In this document: piece after piece, positions 1 to 9,615 of the stretch | Position numbering within the stretch: the stretch's first letter is position 1 | How the letters are laid out: each line of letters begins with the position of its first letter | Source of the DNA: Candidatus Accumulibacter regalis | GTDB lineage: Bacteria; Pseudomonadota; Gammaproteobacteria; Burkholderiales; Rhodocyclaceae | Assembly: GCA_000585075.1 (NCBI GenBank) | Contig: JEMY01000001.1 | Location: forward strand, 122,011-186,010 | DNA: 64,000 nucleotides | Reading direction: 5' to 3' | The notes under the pieces: generated by a model | Told to the model about the DNA's origin: nothing | The model's database searches: none | What the model saw: only the letters and a program-made list of their open reading frames with translations | Made by a program: the position numbers and the translations under genes

Positions 1-27
1 GCGCAGCGGCTCACCCGCCGCGCCTGC

Positions 28-2790
28 TCACGACGCATCGAAGACCCGCTGCCACAGTGCGCTGACCGCTTCGATCTGACGCCTCACCGAAGCACGCTCG
101 ACGCGCGCCCGGCGGTCCGCGTTCAGCCGCAGAACGTGCTGCAAGCGGCGAAGCTCGCGATACGCGTCACGCGCCGGGTCGGCCAGTTCGACCGGGATCA
201 GGCCCAGCTCGGCAGCGATCCCGAGCAGGGCGATATTGCCCAGGTTGCCGCATAGTTCGGCATGCGCGTGTGCGTGTCCGAGGACCAGGTACTGGACGAT
301 GAACTCGGCGTCGATCAGGCCGCCACGGTCGTGCTTGATATCGAAGTCTTCCTTGCTGCGTGAGCCGTGCTCGTCGAACATGCGCTGGCGCATCGAGAGC
401 ACGTCTTCCCTGAGCCTGGCCAGATCGCGCGGCTGGCGCAGGATTTCGATGCGCAGCGCTTCGAACTGCTGTCCGACCGCCGGGTCGCCGGCGCAGAAGC
501 GGGCTCGGGTCAGCGCCTGATGCTCCCAGGCCCAGGCGTTTTTCAACTGATAATCGCGGAAAGCGCTGATTGGCGACACCAGCATTCCCGAATCGCCGTT
601 CGGGCGCAGCCGCAGATCGACCTCGAAGAGCATGCCGGCCGAGGTACGGCTCGACATCCAGGTGCTCATCCGCTGGCCCAGGCGCGCGTAGACTTCGCCC
701 GCTCCGTCCGCGGGGTCGTCGTGCAGATAGATCAGGTCGAGATCCGAGGCGAAGCCGAGCTCCTTGCCGCCGAGCTTGCCGTAGGCAATGACCGCGAAAC
801 GCGGCGCCTGCTCGGGATGGGGATGGCGATCGCGCAAGCGCCGCCAGCACAGATCCATCGTCGTCTGCACCAGGATGTCGGCAAGCTGGCTGAGCCGGTC
901 GGCCAGGTGCTCAACGGTGTGCAGGCCGGCGATATCCTGCGCCAGGAAGCGCAGGACCTGCGCGTGGTGCACCTCGCGCAGGATGTCCATCTCGCGCTCG
1001 GTATCGTCGAGATGCTGGGCCAGTCGCAGCTGCAGTTCGTCGCGAAACTCCTGCCAATCGGTCTTCACGTCAAAGATTTGCGAGTCCAGCAGCTCGTCGA
1101 GCAGGATCGGGTGCCGGTTCAGGTAGTCGGCGGCCCAGGACGAACTGCCGATCAGTTCGGCGAGGTGGCTGAGCGCTTGCGGGTACTGCTGCAGAAGCGC
1201 CAGATAGGCGCCTCGGCGGCTGATCGTCTCGAGAAAGTCGAGGCCGCGCTGCCAGGTCGCGTCGGGGTTGCTGGTGGCCGCCGCCGCTTCGATCAGGCGC
1301 GGCCCGAGAGCGTCGAGGCGCTCGCGGTTGGGCGCCGGCAGCTGCGCGTAGCGACTGCTTTGGCGGAAACCGTGCAGGCGTTCGAGAATTGCTTTCGGCT
1401 GGCGAAAGCCGAGGCTGGACAAACGTTCGAGCCCATCGTCGCCGGCGACGACTTCTTCCCAGATGCCGAGAAGCGGGTGGGTGCCTTCCTCCGGTTCGGA
1501 AAAGACGGCTTCGAAACAGCGGGAAACGATTGCCCGATGCTCGTCGAGAACGGCGACGAACGCGCTCCAGTCGGCAAAGCTCAGCGAGCTGGCGATTTGC
1601 TGGCGTTCCTCTTCGGTTCCCGGAAGGCGGTGCGTCTGGGCGTCGTTGACGTATTGCAGGCGGTGTTCGAGGCGGCGCAGGAAAGTGTAGGCAGCGGCGA
1701 GTTCGTGTTCGTTGTCGGCGGGCAGCAGGCGGCGTTCGGCAAGCAGCGCCAAGACCTCGAGGGTTGGTTTTGTTTGCAGGACGGGATCGCGGCCCCCACG
1801 GATCAACTGGAAGACCTGGGCGATGAACTCGATTTCGCGGATGCCACCCGGGCCGAGCTTGATATGCTCGGCCATTTCCTTGCGCGCCACCTCGCGGCGA
1901 ATCTGCGCGTGCAGATCGCGCATGGCATTGATGGCGCCAAAGTCGAGATACTTGCGAAAAACGAAAGGGCGACAGATGTTCTGTAGCGCGCTCACCCACT
2001 GCGGCTGCAGATTCTCGCCGTGGTTCAAGACCCTGGCCTTGATCCAGGCGTAGCGTTCCCACTCGCGGCCTTGCGCGATCAGGTAGTGTTCGAGCGAGTC
2101 CAACGAGCAGACCAGCGGTCCGGAATCGCCGTTCGGGCGCAACCGCATGTCGACCCGGAAAACCCGGCCATCCTCGGTGAGCTCGCCGAGAGTGCCGATC
2201 AGGCGCTTGCCGAGGCGCTGGAAGAAGTCGTAGTTGTCGATCCGGCGGCCTTCGCCGGCGGTCTGCCCATCCTCCGGGTAGATGAAGATGTAATCGACGT
2301 CGGACGAGACGTTGAGCTCGCGTCCGCCGAGCTTGCCCATGCCGATGACCAGCAGCCGTTGTGCCTGCCCGTGACTGTCGAGCGGCTCGCCAAACTGCTC
2401 GCAGAGCTGCCGATGATGGAAATCGAGGGCGCGATTGGTGCTGATTTCGGCGAGCACGGTCATGCTTTCGACGACTTCGGCGAGCGTCGCCAGACCGCCG
2501 ACGTCGCGCACCACCAGCGCCGCCATTACCCGCTGACGGAGGCCGCGCAGGGCACTTTTCAGCGGCTCATCGCCAGTCGTCGCAGGCGAACCACTCGCCG
2601 CAGCGCCGTTGAGAAAGTCATTCATCTGCTCGACGCCGAGCGCCTGCGCTGCGTGCGCTTCCAGCCAGGCACCTATTTCGGGGCGGGCGGCGAGCAGATT
2701 GCGCAGGTAATGACTGTGTTTCTGCGCTGCCTGCAGCGCGCTTGCCAATGGCGCCGGGCACTTGCTGGAGGATTCTATGGTCGGATCCAT
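28..2790 (-). CDS. glnE: Bifunctional glutamine synthetase adenylyltransferase / adenylyl-removing enzyme
   Basis: GlnE adenylylates and deadenylylates glutamine synthetase according to PII signalling, so it sets ammonia assimilation in the cytoplasm. The 920-residue product has the two duplicated nucleotidyltransferase halves of the family: GMGKLGGRELNVSSDVD near residue 150 (adenylyl-removing half) and AYGKLGGKELGFASDLDL near residue 665 (adenylyl-transferase half), both with the metal-binding D-x-D. Length is normal (about 940 in E. coli). It starts at ATG 2790 and is transcribed divergently from yhdP. No PII gene or glnA lies in the window. The family call is secure; regulation cannot be judged from the sequence. 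Confidence 0.97.
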   Translation of the reverse strand: MDPTIESSSKCPAPLASALQAAQKHSHYLRNLLAARPEIGAWLEAHAAQALGVEQMNDFLNGAAASGSPATTGDEPLKSALRGLRQRVMAALVVRDVGGLATLAEVVESMTVLAEISTNRALDFHHRQLCEQFGEPLDSHGQAQRLLVIGMGKLGGRELNVSSDVDYIFIYPEDGQTAGEGRRIDNYDFFQRLGKRLIGTLGELTEDGRVFRVDMRLRPNGDSGPLVCSLDSLEHYLIAQGREWERYAWIKARVLNHGENLQPQWVSALQNICRPFVFRKYLDFGAINAMRDLHAQIRREVARKEMAEHIKLGPGGIREIEFIAQVFQLIRGGRDPVLQTKPTLEVLALLAERRLLPADNEHELAAAYTFLRRLEHRLQYVNDAQTHRLPGTEEERQQIASSLSFADWSAFVAVLDEHRAIVSRCFEAVFSEPEEGTHPLLGIWEEVVAGDDGLERLSSLGFRQPKAILERLHGFRQSSRYAQLPAPNRERLDALGPRLIEAAAATSNPDATWQRGLDFLETISRRGAYLALLQQYPQALSHLAELIGSSSWAADYLNRHPILLDELLDSQIFDVKTDWQEFRDELQLRLAQHLDDTEREMDILREVHHAQVLRFLAQDIAGLHTVEHLADRLSQLADILVQTTMDLCWRRLRDRHPHPEQAPRFAVIAYGKLGGKELGFASDLDLIYLHDDPADGAGEVYARLGQRMSTWMSSRTSAGMLFEVDLRLRPNGDSGMLVSPISAFRDYQLKNAWAWEHQALTRARFCAGDPAVGQQFEALRIEILRQPRDLARLREDVLSMRQRMFDEHGSRSKEDFDIKHDRGGLIDAEFIVQYLVLGHAHAHAELCGNLGNIALLGIAAELGLIPVELADPARDAYRELRRLQHVLRLNADRRARVERASVRRQIEAVSALWQRVFDAS

Positions 2791-3102
2791 GATGTTCTCG
2801 GTAAATTGAGTGTTGCGCGGGGTCGCTGTGCCTGGCGCCGGGGAACAGGGGCAAAGCCGTTACAATGCCGGCTTGAAGCTGAAAACAGCAGTCGCTCGCC
2901 GACAACCTGGCTGCCATTTTTCTTCCTGGACATCACCATGCGCATGCACAGCAGCGCTGCCCCGCGCCCATTCGGTCAATCGCCCGCAGCATCCTGCGTG
3001 CGCGCTGCAGCGCGGACTTCCCTCGCCATTGTCTAGCGCTCCCGACATTCTAGTGATGCCCGGCGGCTATTGGCAAAACTCCGTACGCGACGATCAGGCC
3101 TG
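2791..3102. promoter_or_regulatory. Divergent intergenic region glnE/yhdP
   Basis: About 310 bases separate the two divergent starts. On the plus strand a TACAAT hexamer at 2861-2866 is followed by a GC-rich stretch. The same TAnAAT-plus-GC arrangement recurs upstream of several genes here (for example 9575 and 36679), so it may be a -10 element. No convincing -35 is seen. A 32-codon open frame begins at ATG 2938 but has no recognisable ribosome binding site or family. Nothing else is evident. Confidence 0.3.
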
Positions 3103-6100
3103 ATGCGCCAGGACGAACTGCGCCCAGCGCTCTATCATCGCCTTCATTTGCTGATGCCGCTGCTCTCGCATCCGGCAACGGGCCGCATCTGGCGCCTTCT
3201 GGTACGCGTTTTCTGGCTCGCCTATTTTGCCTTCGTGCTGCTGATTCTGGCGCTGCGCTACCTGATCCTGCCGAACATCGAAGCCTACCGAGTCGACATC
3301 GAGGAGCAGGTCAGCCAGGCGATCGGCCTGTCGGTCAGCGTCGGACAAATTGCGGCCAGCTGGGACGGAATCCATCCCGATCTGCTCCTCTCCGATGTGA
3401 TTATCGCCGATAGCAAGGGACAGCCGGCCCTGGCCTTGCCACGGATTCATGGCGTCCTCTCCTGGTCTTCGCTACCGCGCCTGGCGCTGCGTCTGCGCTT
3501 GCTGCAGATCGACGAGCCGACCCTGCATCTGCGTCGGGATAGCGACGGACGCTTTTTCGTCGCCGGGATCGCACTCGCCGACGCCGGAGGCGACAATGCC
3601 GTTGGTGACTGGATACTGGCGCAAAAGGAGATCCGCGTCCGCGGCGCGACGGTCGCCTGGGAGGACGCCAAGCGCGAGGCGCCGCCGCTGATTCTCGAAG
3701 CCGTCAATTTTGCGCTCGACAACGACGCTCACCACCACCGCTTCGCTCTGACTGCCTTGCCGCCGCCCGCACTGGCAGCCGCGATCGACCTGCGTGGGGA
3801 TTTTCGCGGCCAGCATCTCGGCGAGCTCGAGGCCTGGAATGGCCAGGCCTTCGTCCAGATCGACTATGCCGACCTCGCCGTCTGGCGGACGTGGATCGAC
3901 TACCCGATCGTCCTCCAGCACGGCCGCGGCGCAATGCGCGCCTGGGTCGGCTTCACCGCAGGCAAGCTCGACGCGCTGACGGCCGATCTGGCGCTCGACG
4001 ACGTCAATCTGCGCCTGGCGAACGACCTCCCCGCGCTCGAGCTGGAACAGCTCTCCGGCCGTATCTCTGCGCGTCTATCGGCGACCGGGATGAGCGTCGA
4101 CGGGTCTCGCGTGGAGCTGCTCACCGAGGAGCGCAAAGGCAAGGGCGCCCGCGCGGACGAGTTCATCCGCCTCGCACCGACCGATTTTCACGTTGACTGG
4201 CAGCGCGCCCCAGACGGCGGCGCGTTGCGCGGCAGGCTTACTGCCAGCGTTCTCGAACTGACTGCGCTCGCCAGCCTGGCCCGCTACCTGCCGCTGGACG
4301 CCGGATCGCGGCAGCTGCTCGCCGACTATGCGCCGCGTGGCCGCGTCAGCCAATTGCGTGCGGCCTGGGTCGGCGACGCCGAACGGCTGCACAGCTATTC
4401 GCTGAAAGCCCATTTTGACGCGCTTGCCGTGCGCGCCAAGGATTCGTTTCCAGGGGTTTCCGGGCTGTCCGGAGTTGTTGATGCCAATGAGCGGGGCGGC
4501 AGCGCGACCTTGGGTTCGGGGAACGCGGAAATCGATCTGCCCAGCGTCCTGCCGGACTCGTCGATGCGCCTGGGCAAGCTGAACGCACAGGCGCGCTGGA
4601 AGATCAACCAGGGCGTGCTCGAGGCCGAGTTGCTGCGCGCAGAATTCTCCGGGCCGGACGCGACCGGTTCGGCAAAGGGAACTTACCGCTACCGCGGCGA
4701 TGGGCCGGGCAGCATCGACCTCAGCGCTGCACTCACCCGCGCCGACGCGCGCGCCGTCTGGCGGTACCTGCCGCTGGTGCTGAATCGCGACGCTCGCCAC
4801 TGGGTTCGCGACGCACTGAAGGCGGGAAGTGCCAGCGAGGCCAAGCTGGTCCTCAAGGGCAATCTGGCCAACTTCCCGTTTGTCGACCACACTCAGGGCC
4901 AGTTTCTGGTGACCGTCAAGGCGCAGGGCGTGACGCTCGACTATGGCAACGGTTGGCCAGAGATTACCGGCCTCGACGCGGATCTGCGCTTCGCGGGCAA
5001 TGGCATGCTGGTCGACGTACGCCGCGGCGCCATCCTCGGCGCCAGCCTGGCGCAGACGCGGGCCGAAATTCCAGATTTCGACGCGCCGGTGTCGACCTTG
5101 AAAGTGCAGGGGCGCGCCGAGGGCGATACGGCGCAGTTCCTCAAGTTCATCGTCGACAGCCCGGTCGCCGAGCGCATCGACCATTTTTCCGATGCCATGC
5201 GCGCCAGCGGCAAGGGGCGTCTCGATATCGGGCTGGTGATTCCTCTCGAAGAGGCGCGGCTCGGCGAGTCGAAGATCGATGCGGAGTACGTCTTCCTGGG
5301 CAACGAGGTCAGCGTCGATCCGGCCCTGCCGCCCTTGCACGAGGTCAATGGTCGCCTGCAGTTCACCGCCCACGATCTGCGCATTCCCGAGATCAAGGCG
5401 AAACTGGCGGGTGGCCCGGTGAAGATCAAGGGCGGTGCGGACAACGGCAAGGTGCGGGTTGACGTCGATGGAAGCGTCGACGTCAACGGATTGCGTGGAC
5501 TGGCCAGCTGGCCACTGCTCGCCCAGCTCTCCGGAAGCGCTGCTTACAATGCCCAGATCCAGGTCAGGAAGCGCAACGTCGAACTGGTGCTCGAGTCGGA
5601 TCTGCTCGATATCGCGTCGACGCTGCCGGCTCCCTTCGCCAAGAGTCGTGGCGAGCCGATGCGCCTGCATCTCGACAATAGCGTCCTGCCACCAGTACAG
5701 GCCGGCAAAGCGCTACCTATCGTGCGTGAGCAGCTGCGCGTGGCGCTCGGCAGCGTGCTCAACCTGCACCTGATCCACCGCCAACAGGACGGCCGGCATT
5801 CGCTCGAACGTGCGGCGATCGCCATCGGCAGGCCGATGAAGGTGCTGCCGGAACGGGGCATCAACGTCGGGATCAGCACCCAGCTGCTCGATATTGACAC
5901 CTGGCGCAAGGTCCTCGCCGGCCCCGGAAAGGATACGCCGGTCGTCGAGCCGGGGGCGGGCGTTGACGCGGCTTCCGAGGGCGCATCGGCCGGCGGCCTG
6001 CCGGTCCTGGTCGAGCTTAAAGCGGGCCAGGTGGTCGTTTCGGGTTGGCGCTACAGCGACGTCACGCTGGCGCTTTCCGGCGAGCATCCGCGCTGGGTTG

Positions 6101-7083
6101 CCAGCCTGCTGTCGCGCGAAGCGACGGGTGCCCTGCAATGGGACGGTGCGGGTACCGGCAAGCTGAGCGCGCGTCTGAAAAAATGGCAGCTGCCGGGCAA
6201 GGACGAGCGGTCGATCGAACCCGTTCAGTCGGGCGACGCCCTGCAGAAGTTGCCGGCGCTCGATATCGTGGTTGACGAATTCGAGGTTGGCGTTCGCCGC
6301 TTCGGTCGCCTCGACGTGCAGGCCCATAACGATGGCGGTATCTGGCGGCTCGATAGAGTCGAGCTGCTCAACCCGGTGGCGAAATTTTCCGCCAGCGGCC
6401 AGTGGCAGGTCGCCAACGGCAATCGCACCCAGCTCGATTTCGCCCTCGACAGCAGCGACGTCGGCAAGCTGCTCGATCGCCTCGGCTATCCTGGCAGCGT
6501 GCGTGCCGGCAGCACGCGCATGAAAGGGAAGCTTGGCTGGAACGGGCCCCCGGAGGGGCTCGACTACGCGACGCTCAACGGCGACTTGCAGCTTGAGGCA
6601 CGCAAAGGCGAGTTCCTCAAGCTTGACCCTGGCGCTGCCGGCAAACTCCTTGGCCTGATCAGCCTGCAGGGCTTGCCGCGCCGCTTCACGCTTGATTTCG
6701 GCGATGTCTTCAGCGAAGGTTTCGCCTTCGACACCATCAGCGGCAGGATGACGGTGAAAGACGGAGTGATGAGCACCGACCAGCTGCAGATCGATGGCCC
6801 GGCGGCGCGCGTCCTGATGCGTGGAGAAACCGACCTGAAGAAGGAAACGCAGCGCCTGAATGTCAGCGTTCAACCGGAGTTGAGCAGTAGCGCCGCCCTC
6901 GGGGTGGCGGTGATCAACCCGCTTGCCGGCATGGCCGCGCTGTTGGCGAACAAGTTTCTGCAGAATCCCTTGAACAAGATGTTCAGTTTCGAGTATCTGG
7001 TTACCGGCAAGTGGGATGATCCCAAAGTCGAGAGAATCACCGCCACACCGACGCCAGCGCCGCCGGCAAACTCCACGCAGTGA
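3103..7083 (+). CDS. yhdP: YhdP family AsmA-like inter-membrane lipid transport protein
   Basis: This 1326-residue protein has one N-terminal membrane helix (about residues 28-50, rich in L, F, V and A) followed by a very long periplasmic region of repeated beta-rich segments. It ends in an AsmA/DUF3971-like C-terminal part. Known YhdP proteins bridge the inner and outer membranes and help move phospholipid outward. Length matches the family (about 1270). ATG 3103 was chosen; an in-frame TTG at 3070 would add 11 residues. It heads a run with a nitrilase-family gene and tldD, an order common in betaproteobacteria. Phospholipid transport is inferred from the family. Confidence 0.92.
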   Translation: MRQDELRPALYHRLHLLMPLLSHPATGRIWRLLVRVFWLAYFAFVLLILALRYLILPNIEAYRVDIEEQVSQAIGLSVSVGQIAASWDGIHPDLLLSDVIIADSKGQPALALPRIHGVLSWSSLPRLALRLRLLQIDEPTLHLRRDSDGRFFVAGIALADAGGDNAVGDWILAQKEIRVRGATVAWEDAKREAPPLILEAVNFALDNDAHHHRFALTALPPPALAAAIDLRGDFRGQHLGELEAWNGQAFVQIDYADLAVWRTWIDYPIVLQHGRGAMRAWVGFTAGKLDALTADLALDDVNLRLANDLPALELEQLSGRISARLSATGMSVDGSRVELLTEERKGKGARADEFIRLAPTDFHVDWQRAPDGGALRGRLTASVLELTALASLARYLPLDAGSRQLLADYAPRGRVSQLRAAWVGDAERLHSYSLKAHFDALAVRAKDSFPGVSGLSGVVDANERGGSATLGSGNAEIDLPSVLPDSSMRLGKLNAQARWKINQGVLEAELLRAEFSGPDATGSAKGTYRYRGDGPGSIDLSAALTRADARAVWRYLPLVLNRDARHWVRDALKAGSASEAKLVLKGNLANFPFVDHTQGQFLVTVKAQGVTLDYGNGWPEITGLDADLRFAGNGMLVDVRRGAILGASLAQTRAEIPDFDAPVSTLKVQGRAEGDTAQFLKFIVDSPVAERIDHFSDAMRASGKGRLDIGLVIPLEEARLGESKIDAEYVFLGNEVSVDPALPPLHEVNGRLQFTAHDLRIPEIKAKLAGGPVKIKGGADNGKVRVDVDGSVDVNGLRGLASWPLLAQLSGSAAYNAQIQVRKRNVELVLESDLLDIASTLPAPFAKSRGEPMRLHLDNSVLPPVQAGKALPIVREQLRVALGSVLNLHLIHRQQDGRHSLERAAIAIGRPMKVLPERGINVGISTQLLDIDTWRKVLAGPGKDTPVVEPGAGVDAASEGASAGGLPVLVELKAGQVVVSGWRYSDVTLALSGEHPRWVASLLSREATGALQWDGAGTGKLSARLKKWQLPGKDERSIEPVQSGDALQKLPALDIVVDEFEVGVRRFGRLDVQAHNDGGIWRLDRVELLNPVAKFSASGQWQVANGNRTQLDFALDSSDVGKLLDRLGYPGSVRAGSTRMKGKLGWNGPPEGLDYATLNGDLQLEARKGEFLKLDPGAAGKLLGLISLQGLPRRFTLDFGDVFSEGFAFDTISGRMTVKDGVMSTDQLQIDGPAARVLMRGETDLKKETQRLNVSVQPELSSSAALGVAVINPLAGMAALLANKFLQNPLNKMFSFEYLVTGKWDDPKVERITATPTPAPPANSTQ

Positions 7084-7123
7084 GCAGATTTCGCCCTCCC
7101 CAACCCATTCTTCGGAGTATCCC

Positions 7124-7972
7124 ATGAAGCCAGCCAGCCAGGCGCGCGCGGACGACCGGCAGCCGGCCGCGTCCAGTCTGTGTGTCGCGGCAGTACAGAT
7201 GGTGTCCACGCCGCGAGTCGACGAGAACCTGCGCACGGCGGCGGCGCGTATCGCCGAGGCCGTCGCGCTGGGCGCCGAGCTGGTGGCCCTGCCCGAGTAC
7301 TTCGCGATCATGGGCATGAGCGATAGCGACAAGGTCGGCGTACGCGAGCACGACGGCAGCGGCCCGATCCAGGATTTCCTCGCCGCCAGCGCGCGCGAGC
7401 ACGGCATCTGGCTGATCGGCGGCTCCTTGCCCTTGTCTGCCGACAGCCCGGACAAGGTGCTCAACTCCAGCGTCGCGTACAATCCACACGGTCAGCGGGT
7501 CGCGCGCTACGACAAGATCCACCTCTTCGGCTTCCGGCAGGGGGCCGAGGCCTACGACGAAAGCGTGACCATCCAGGCCGGCAGGCAGCCGGTCGCCTTC
7601 GCCACGCCTTTTGGCCGCGTCGGTTTGTCGATCTGCTACGACCTCAGGTTCCCGGAGCTTTATCGCGCGCTTGGGGTCACAGAGCTACTGGTCGTTCCGG
7701 CGGCCTTTACCGAAACCACCGGGCGGGCGCACTGGGAGATATTGCTGCGCGCCCGGGCGATCGAGAATCAGTGCTACGTGCTGGCTGTTGCGCAAGGTGG
7801 CCGGCACGAGAACGGCCGCGAAACGCACGGCAACAGCATGCTGATCGATCCCTGGGGCGAGATCCTCGATCGCAAGCTGAAAGGGCCGGGAGTCGTCGTC
7901 GGCACACTCGAACGTGACCGCCTGGACTCGGTCCGCGCCAACCTGCCGGCGCTCAAACACCGCGTCATGTAG
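7124..7972 (+). CDS. Nitrilase-superfamily amidase (Nit1/Nit2, deaminated glutathione amidase type)
   Basis: The 282-residue carbon-nitrogen hydrolase has the complete catalytic triad: Glu58 (in LPEYF), Lys131 (in YDKIHLF) and Cys171 (in SICYDLRFPELYR). The last signature is typical of the Nit branch, which clears deaminated glutathione or alpha-keto acid amides as metabolite repair. The ATG at 7124 follows a GGAG about 8 bases upstream. The frame is open further upstream into yhdP, but only this start has a plausible ribosome site. It lies between yhdP and tldD, 40 bases after yhdP, probably one operon. The exact substrate is inferred. Confidence 0.93.
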   Translation: MKPASQARADDRQPAASSLCVAAVQMVSTPRVDENLRTAAARIAEAVALGAELVALPEYFAIMGMSDSDKVGVREHDGSGPIQDFLAASAREHGIWLIGGSLPLSADSPDKVLNSSVAYNPHGQRVARYDKIHLFGFRQGAEAYDESVTIQAGRQPVAFATPFGRVGLSICYDLRFPELYRALGVTELLVVPAAFTETTGRAHWEILLRARAIENQCYVLAVAQGGRHENGRETHGNSMLIDPWGEILDRKLKGPGVVVGTLERDRLDSVRANLPALKHRVM

Positions 7973-8020
7973 TCATGCCGGCCGCCGCGCCGCGCCAACC
8001 GCAGCATTAACGGAAATCCG

Positions 8021-9472
8021 ATGAACGCCAAACAACCCACGCTTCTCGTGCAGGCCCAGAAAACCCTGCTCACCCCCTACGGTCTTGACGTCGCCGACCT
8101 GAACAAGGTCTTTGGCCAGATCATGTCGCACCAGGTCGACTACGCCGACCTCTATTTCCAGTACAGCCGCTCCGAGGCCTGGAGCCTGGAAGAAGGAATC
8201 GTCAAGTCGGGCAGTTTCAGCATCGACGAAGGCGTCGGCGTGCGTGCCATGGCCGGCGAGAAAACCGCTTTTGCCTACTCGGACGACATCAGCTCGCAGG
8301 CGCTCGCTGACGCTGCCGCGACGGTGCGTGCGATTGCCGCCGTCGGCGAGCAGCAACGCGTTCCGGCGCTGAAGAAAGGCCGCGCGCCGCGCGCCCTTTA
8401 CGTGCCGCACGACCCTCTGGCGTCGCTCGACGCGGCGAGCAAGGTCAAGCTGCTCGAACGGCTGGAAGCGCTCGCGCGCGCCGAGGACAGCCGCGTGACG
8501 CAGGTGATGGCGCATCTCGCGGGAGAATACGAGGTGATTCTCGTCGCCGGCAGCGATGGTCGGCTGGCCGCCGACATCCGGCCGCTGGTGAGGGTTTCGC
8601 TGACGGTCATCGTCGACGAGAACGGTCAGCGCGAACAGGGTTCCGCCGGCGGTGGTGGGCGCACCGACTACAGCTGCTTTACAGACGACGTCCTGCACGG
8701 CTACGCGCGTGAAGCGGTCCATCAGGCGGTGACCAACCTCGTCGCCCAGCCGGCGCCGGCCGGCACGATGTCGGTCGTCCTCGGCCCCGGATGGCCCGGC
8801 ATCCTGCTCCACGAGGCAGTCGGGCATGGCCTCGAAGGCGACTTCAATCGCAAGGGCAGCTCGACCTTTGCCGGCCGTATCGGCAGTCGGGTGGCGTCGA
8901 AGGGCGTCACCGTGATCGACGACGGTACGCTTCCCGACCGCCGCGGGTCGCTGACCATCGACGACGAAGGCAATCCGACGCAGCGCACGGTGCTCATCGA
9001 AGACGGCATTCTCAAGGGCTACATGCAGGACGGCCTCAACGCGCGTCTGAGCGGCGTCGCGCCGACCGGCAACGGCCGTCGCGAATCCTTCGCGCACCTG
9101 CCCTTGCCGCGCATGACCAACACCACCCTGCTGAACGGCGACAAGAGTCCCGAGGAGATCATAAAGTCGGTCAAGAAGGGGATCTACGCGGTCAATTTCG
9201 GTGGCGGCCAGGTCGATATCACCAACGGCAAGTTCGTTTTTTCGATGTCCGAAGCCTATCTGATCGAGAACGGAAAGATTGGCCGTCCGGTAAAAGGCGC
9301 AACCCTGATCGGCAGCGGCCCGGAGGCCATGAACCGGGTGTCGATGATCGGCAACGACATGTGCCTCGACCCCGGTGTCGGCACCTGCGGCAAGGAAGGG
9401 CAGAGCGTGCCGGTGGGTGTCGGCCAGCCGACGCTGCGCATCGACGGATTGACCGTCGGCGGCACAGCGTAG
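8021..9472 (+). CDS. tldD: Metalloprotease TldD
   Basis: TldD pairs with TldE/PmbA to form a zinc protease that degrades or trims unfolded peptides (microcin maturation, CcdA turnover in E. coli). The 483-residue protein carries the HExxxH zinc motif HEAVGH at residues 264-269. It is followed by the family's conserved [12 protein letters not shown] and the glycine-rich end [21 protein letters not shown] 8021 lies 48 bases after the nitrilase gene. The partner pmbA is not in the window, which is usual because the two genes are commonly unlinked. Confidence 0.97.
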   Translation: MNAKQPTLLVQAQKTLLTPYGLDVADLNKVFGQIMSHQVDYADLYFQYSRSEAWSLEEGIVKSGSFSIDEGVGVRAMAGEKTAFAYSDDISSQALADAAATVRAIAAVGEQQRVPALKKGRAPRALYVPHDPLASLDAASKVKLLERLEALARAEDSRVTQVMAHLAGEYEVILVAGSDGRLAADIRPLVRVSLTVIVDENGQREQGSAGGGGRTDYSCFTDDVLHGYAREAVHQAVTNLVAQPAPAGTMSVVLGPGWPGILLHEAVGHGLEGDFNRKGSSTFAGRIGSRVASKGVTVIDDGTLPDRRGSLTIDDEGNPTQRTVLIEDGILKGYMQDGLNARLSGVAPTGNGRRESFAHLPLPRMTNTTLLNGDKSPEEIIKSVKKGIYAVNFGGGQVDITNGKFVFSMSEAYLIENGKIGRPVKGATLIGSGPEAMNRVSMIGNDMCLDPGVGTCGKEGQSVPVGVGQPTLRIDGLTVGGTA

Positions 9473-9574
9473 GCGGCGAAAGGGCAGTCCCGGGCAGATC
9501 AGGGCCGGGTTGCCCGCCCACTTGCGGATGGCCTGACAAGGTATTTCCGTAGTCATAACAGCGTCTTCCAGTCG

Positions 9575-9580
9575 TATAAT
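9575..9580 (+). promoter_or_regulatory. Candidate -10 element upstream of mscS-like gene
   Basis: A perfect TATAAT lies 35 bases upstream of the GTG start at 9616, followed by a GC-rich discriminator. No clear -35 hexamer is present at the expected position, so the call rests mainly on the -10. Confidence 0.4.
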
Positions 9581-9615
9581 CGCAGCCTCCCCATGCTGCT
9601 GACTGGAGTTCCCCC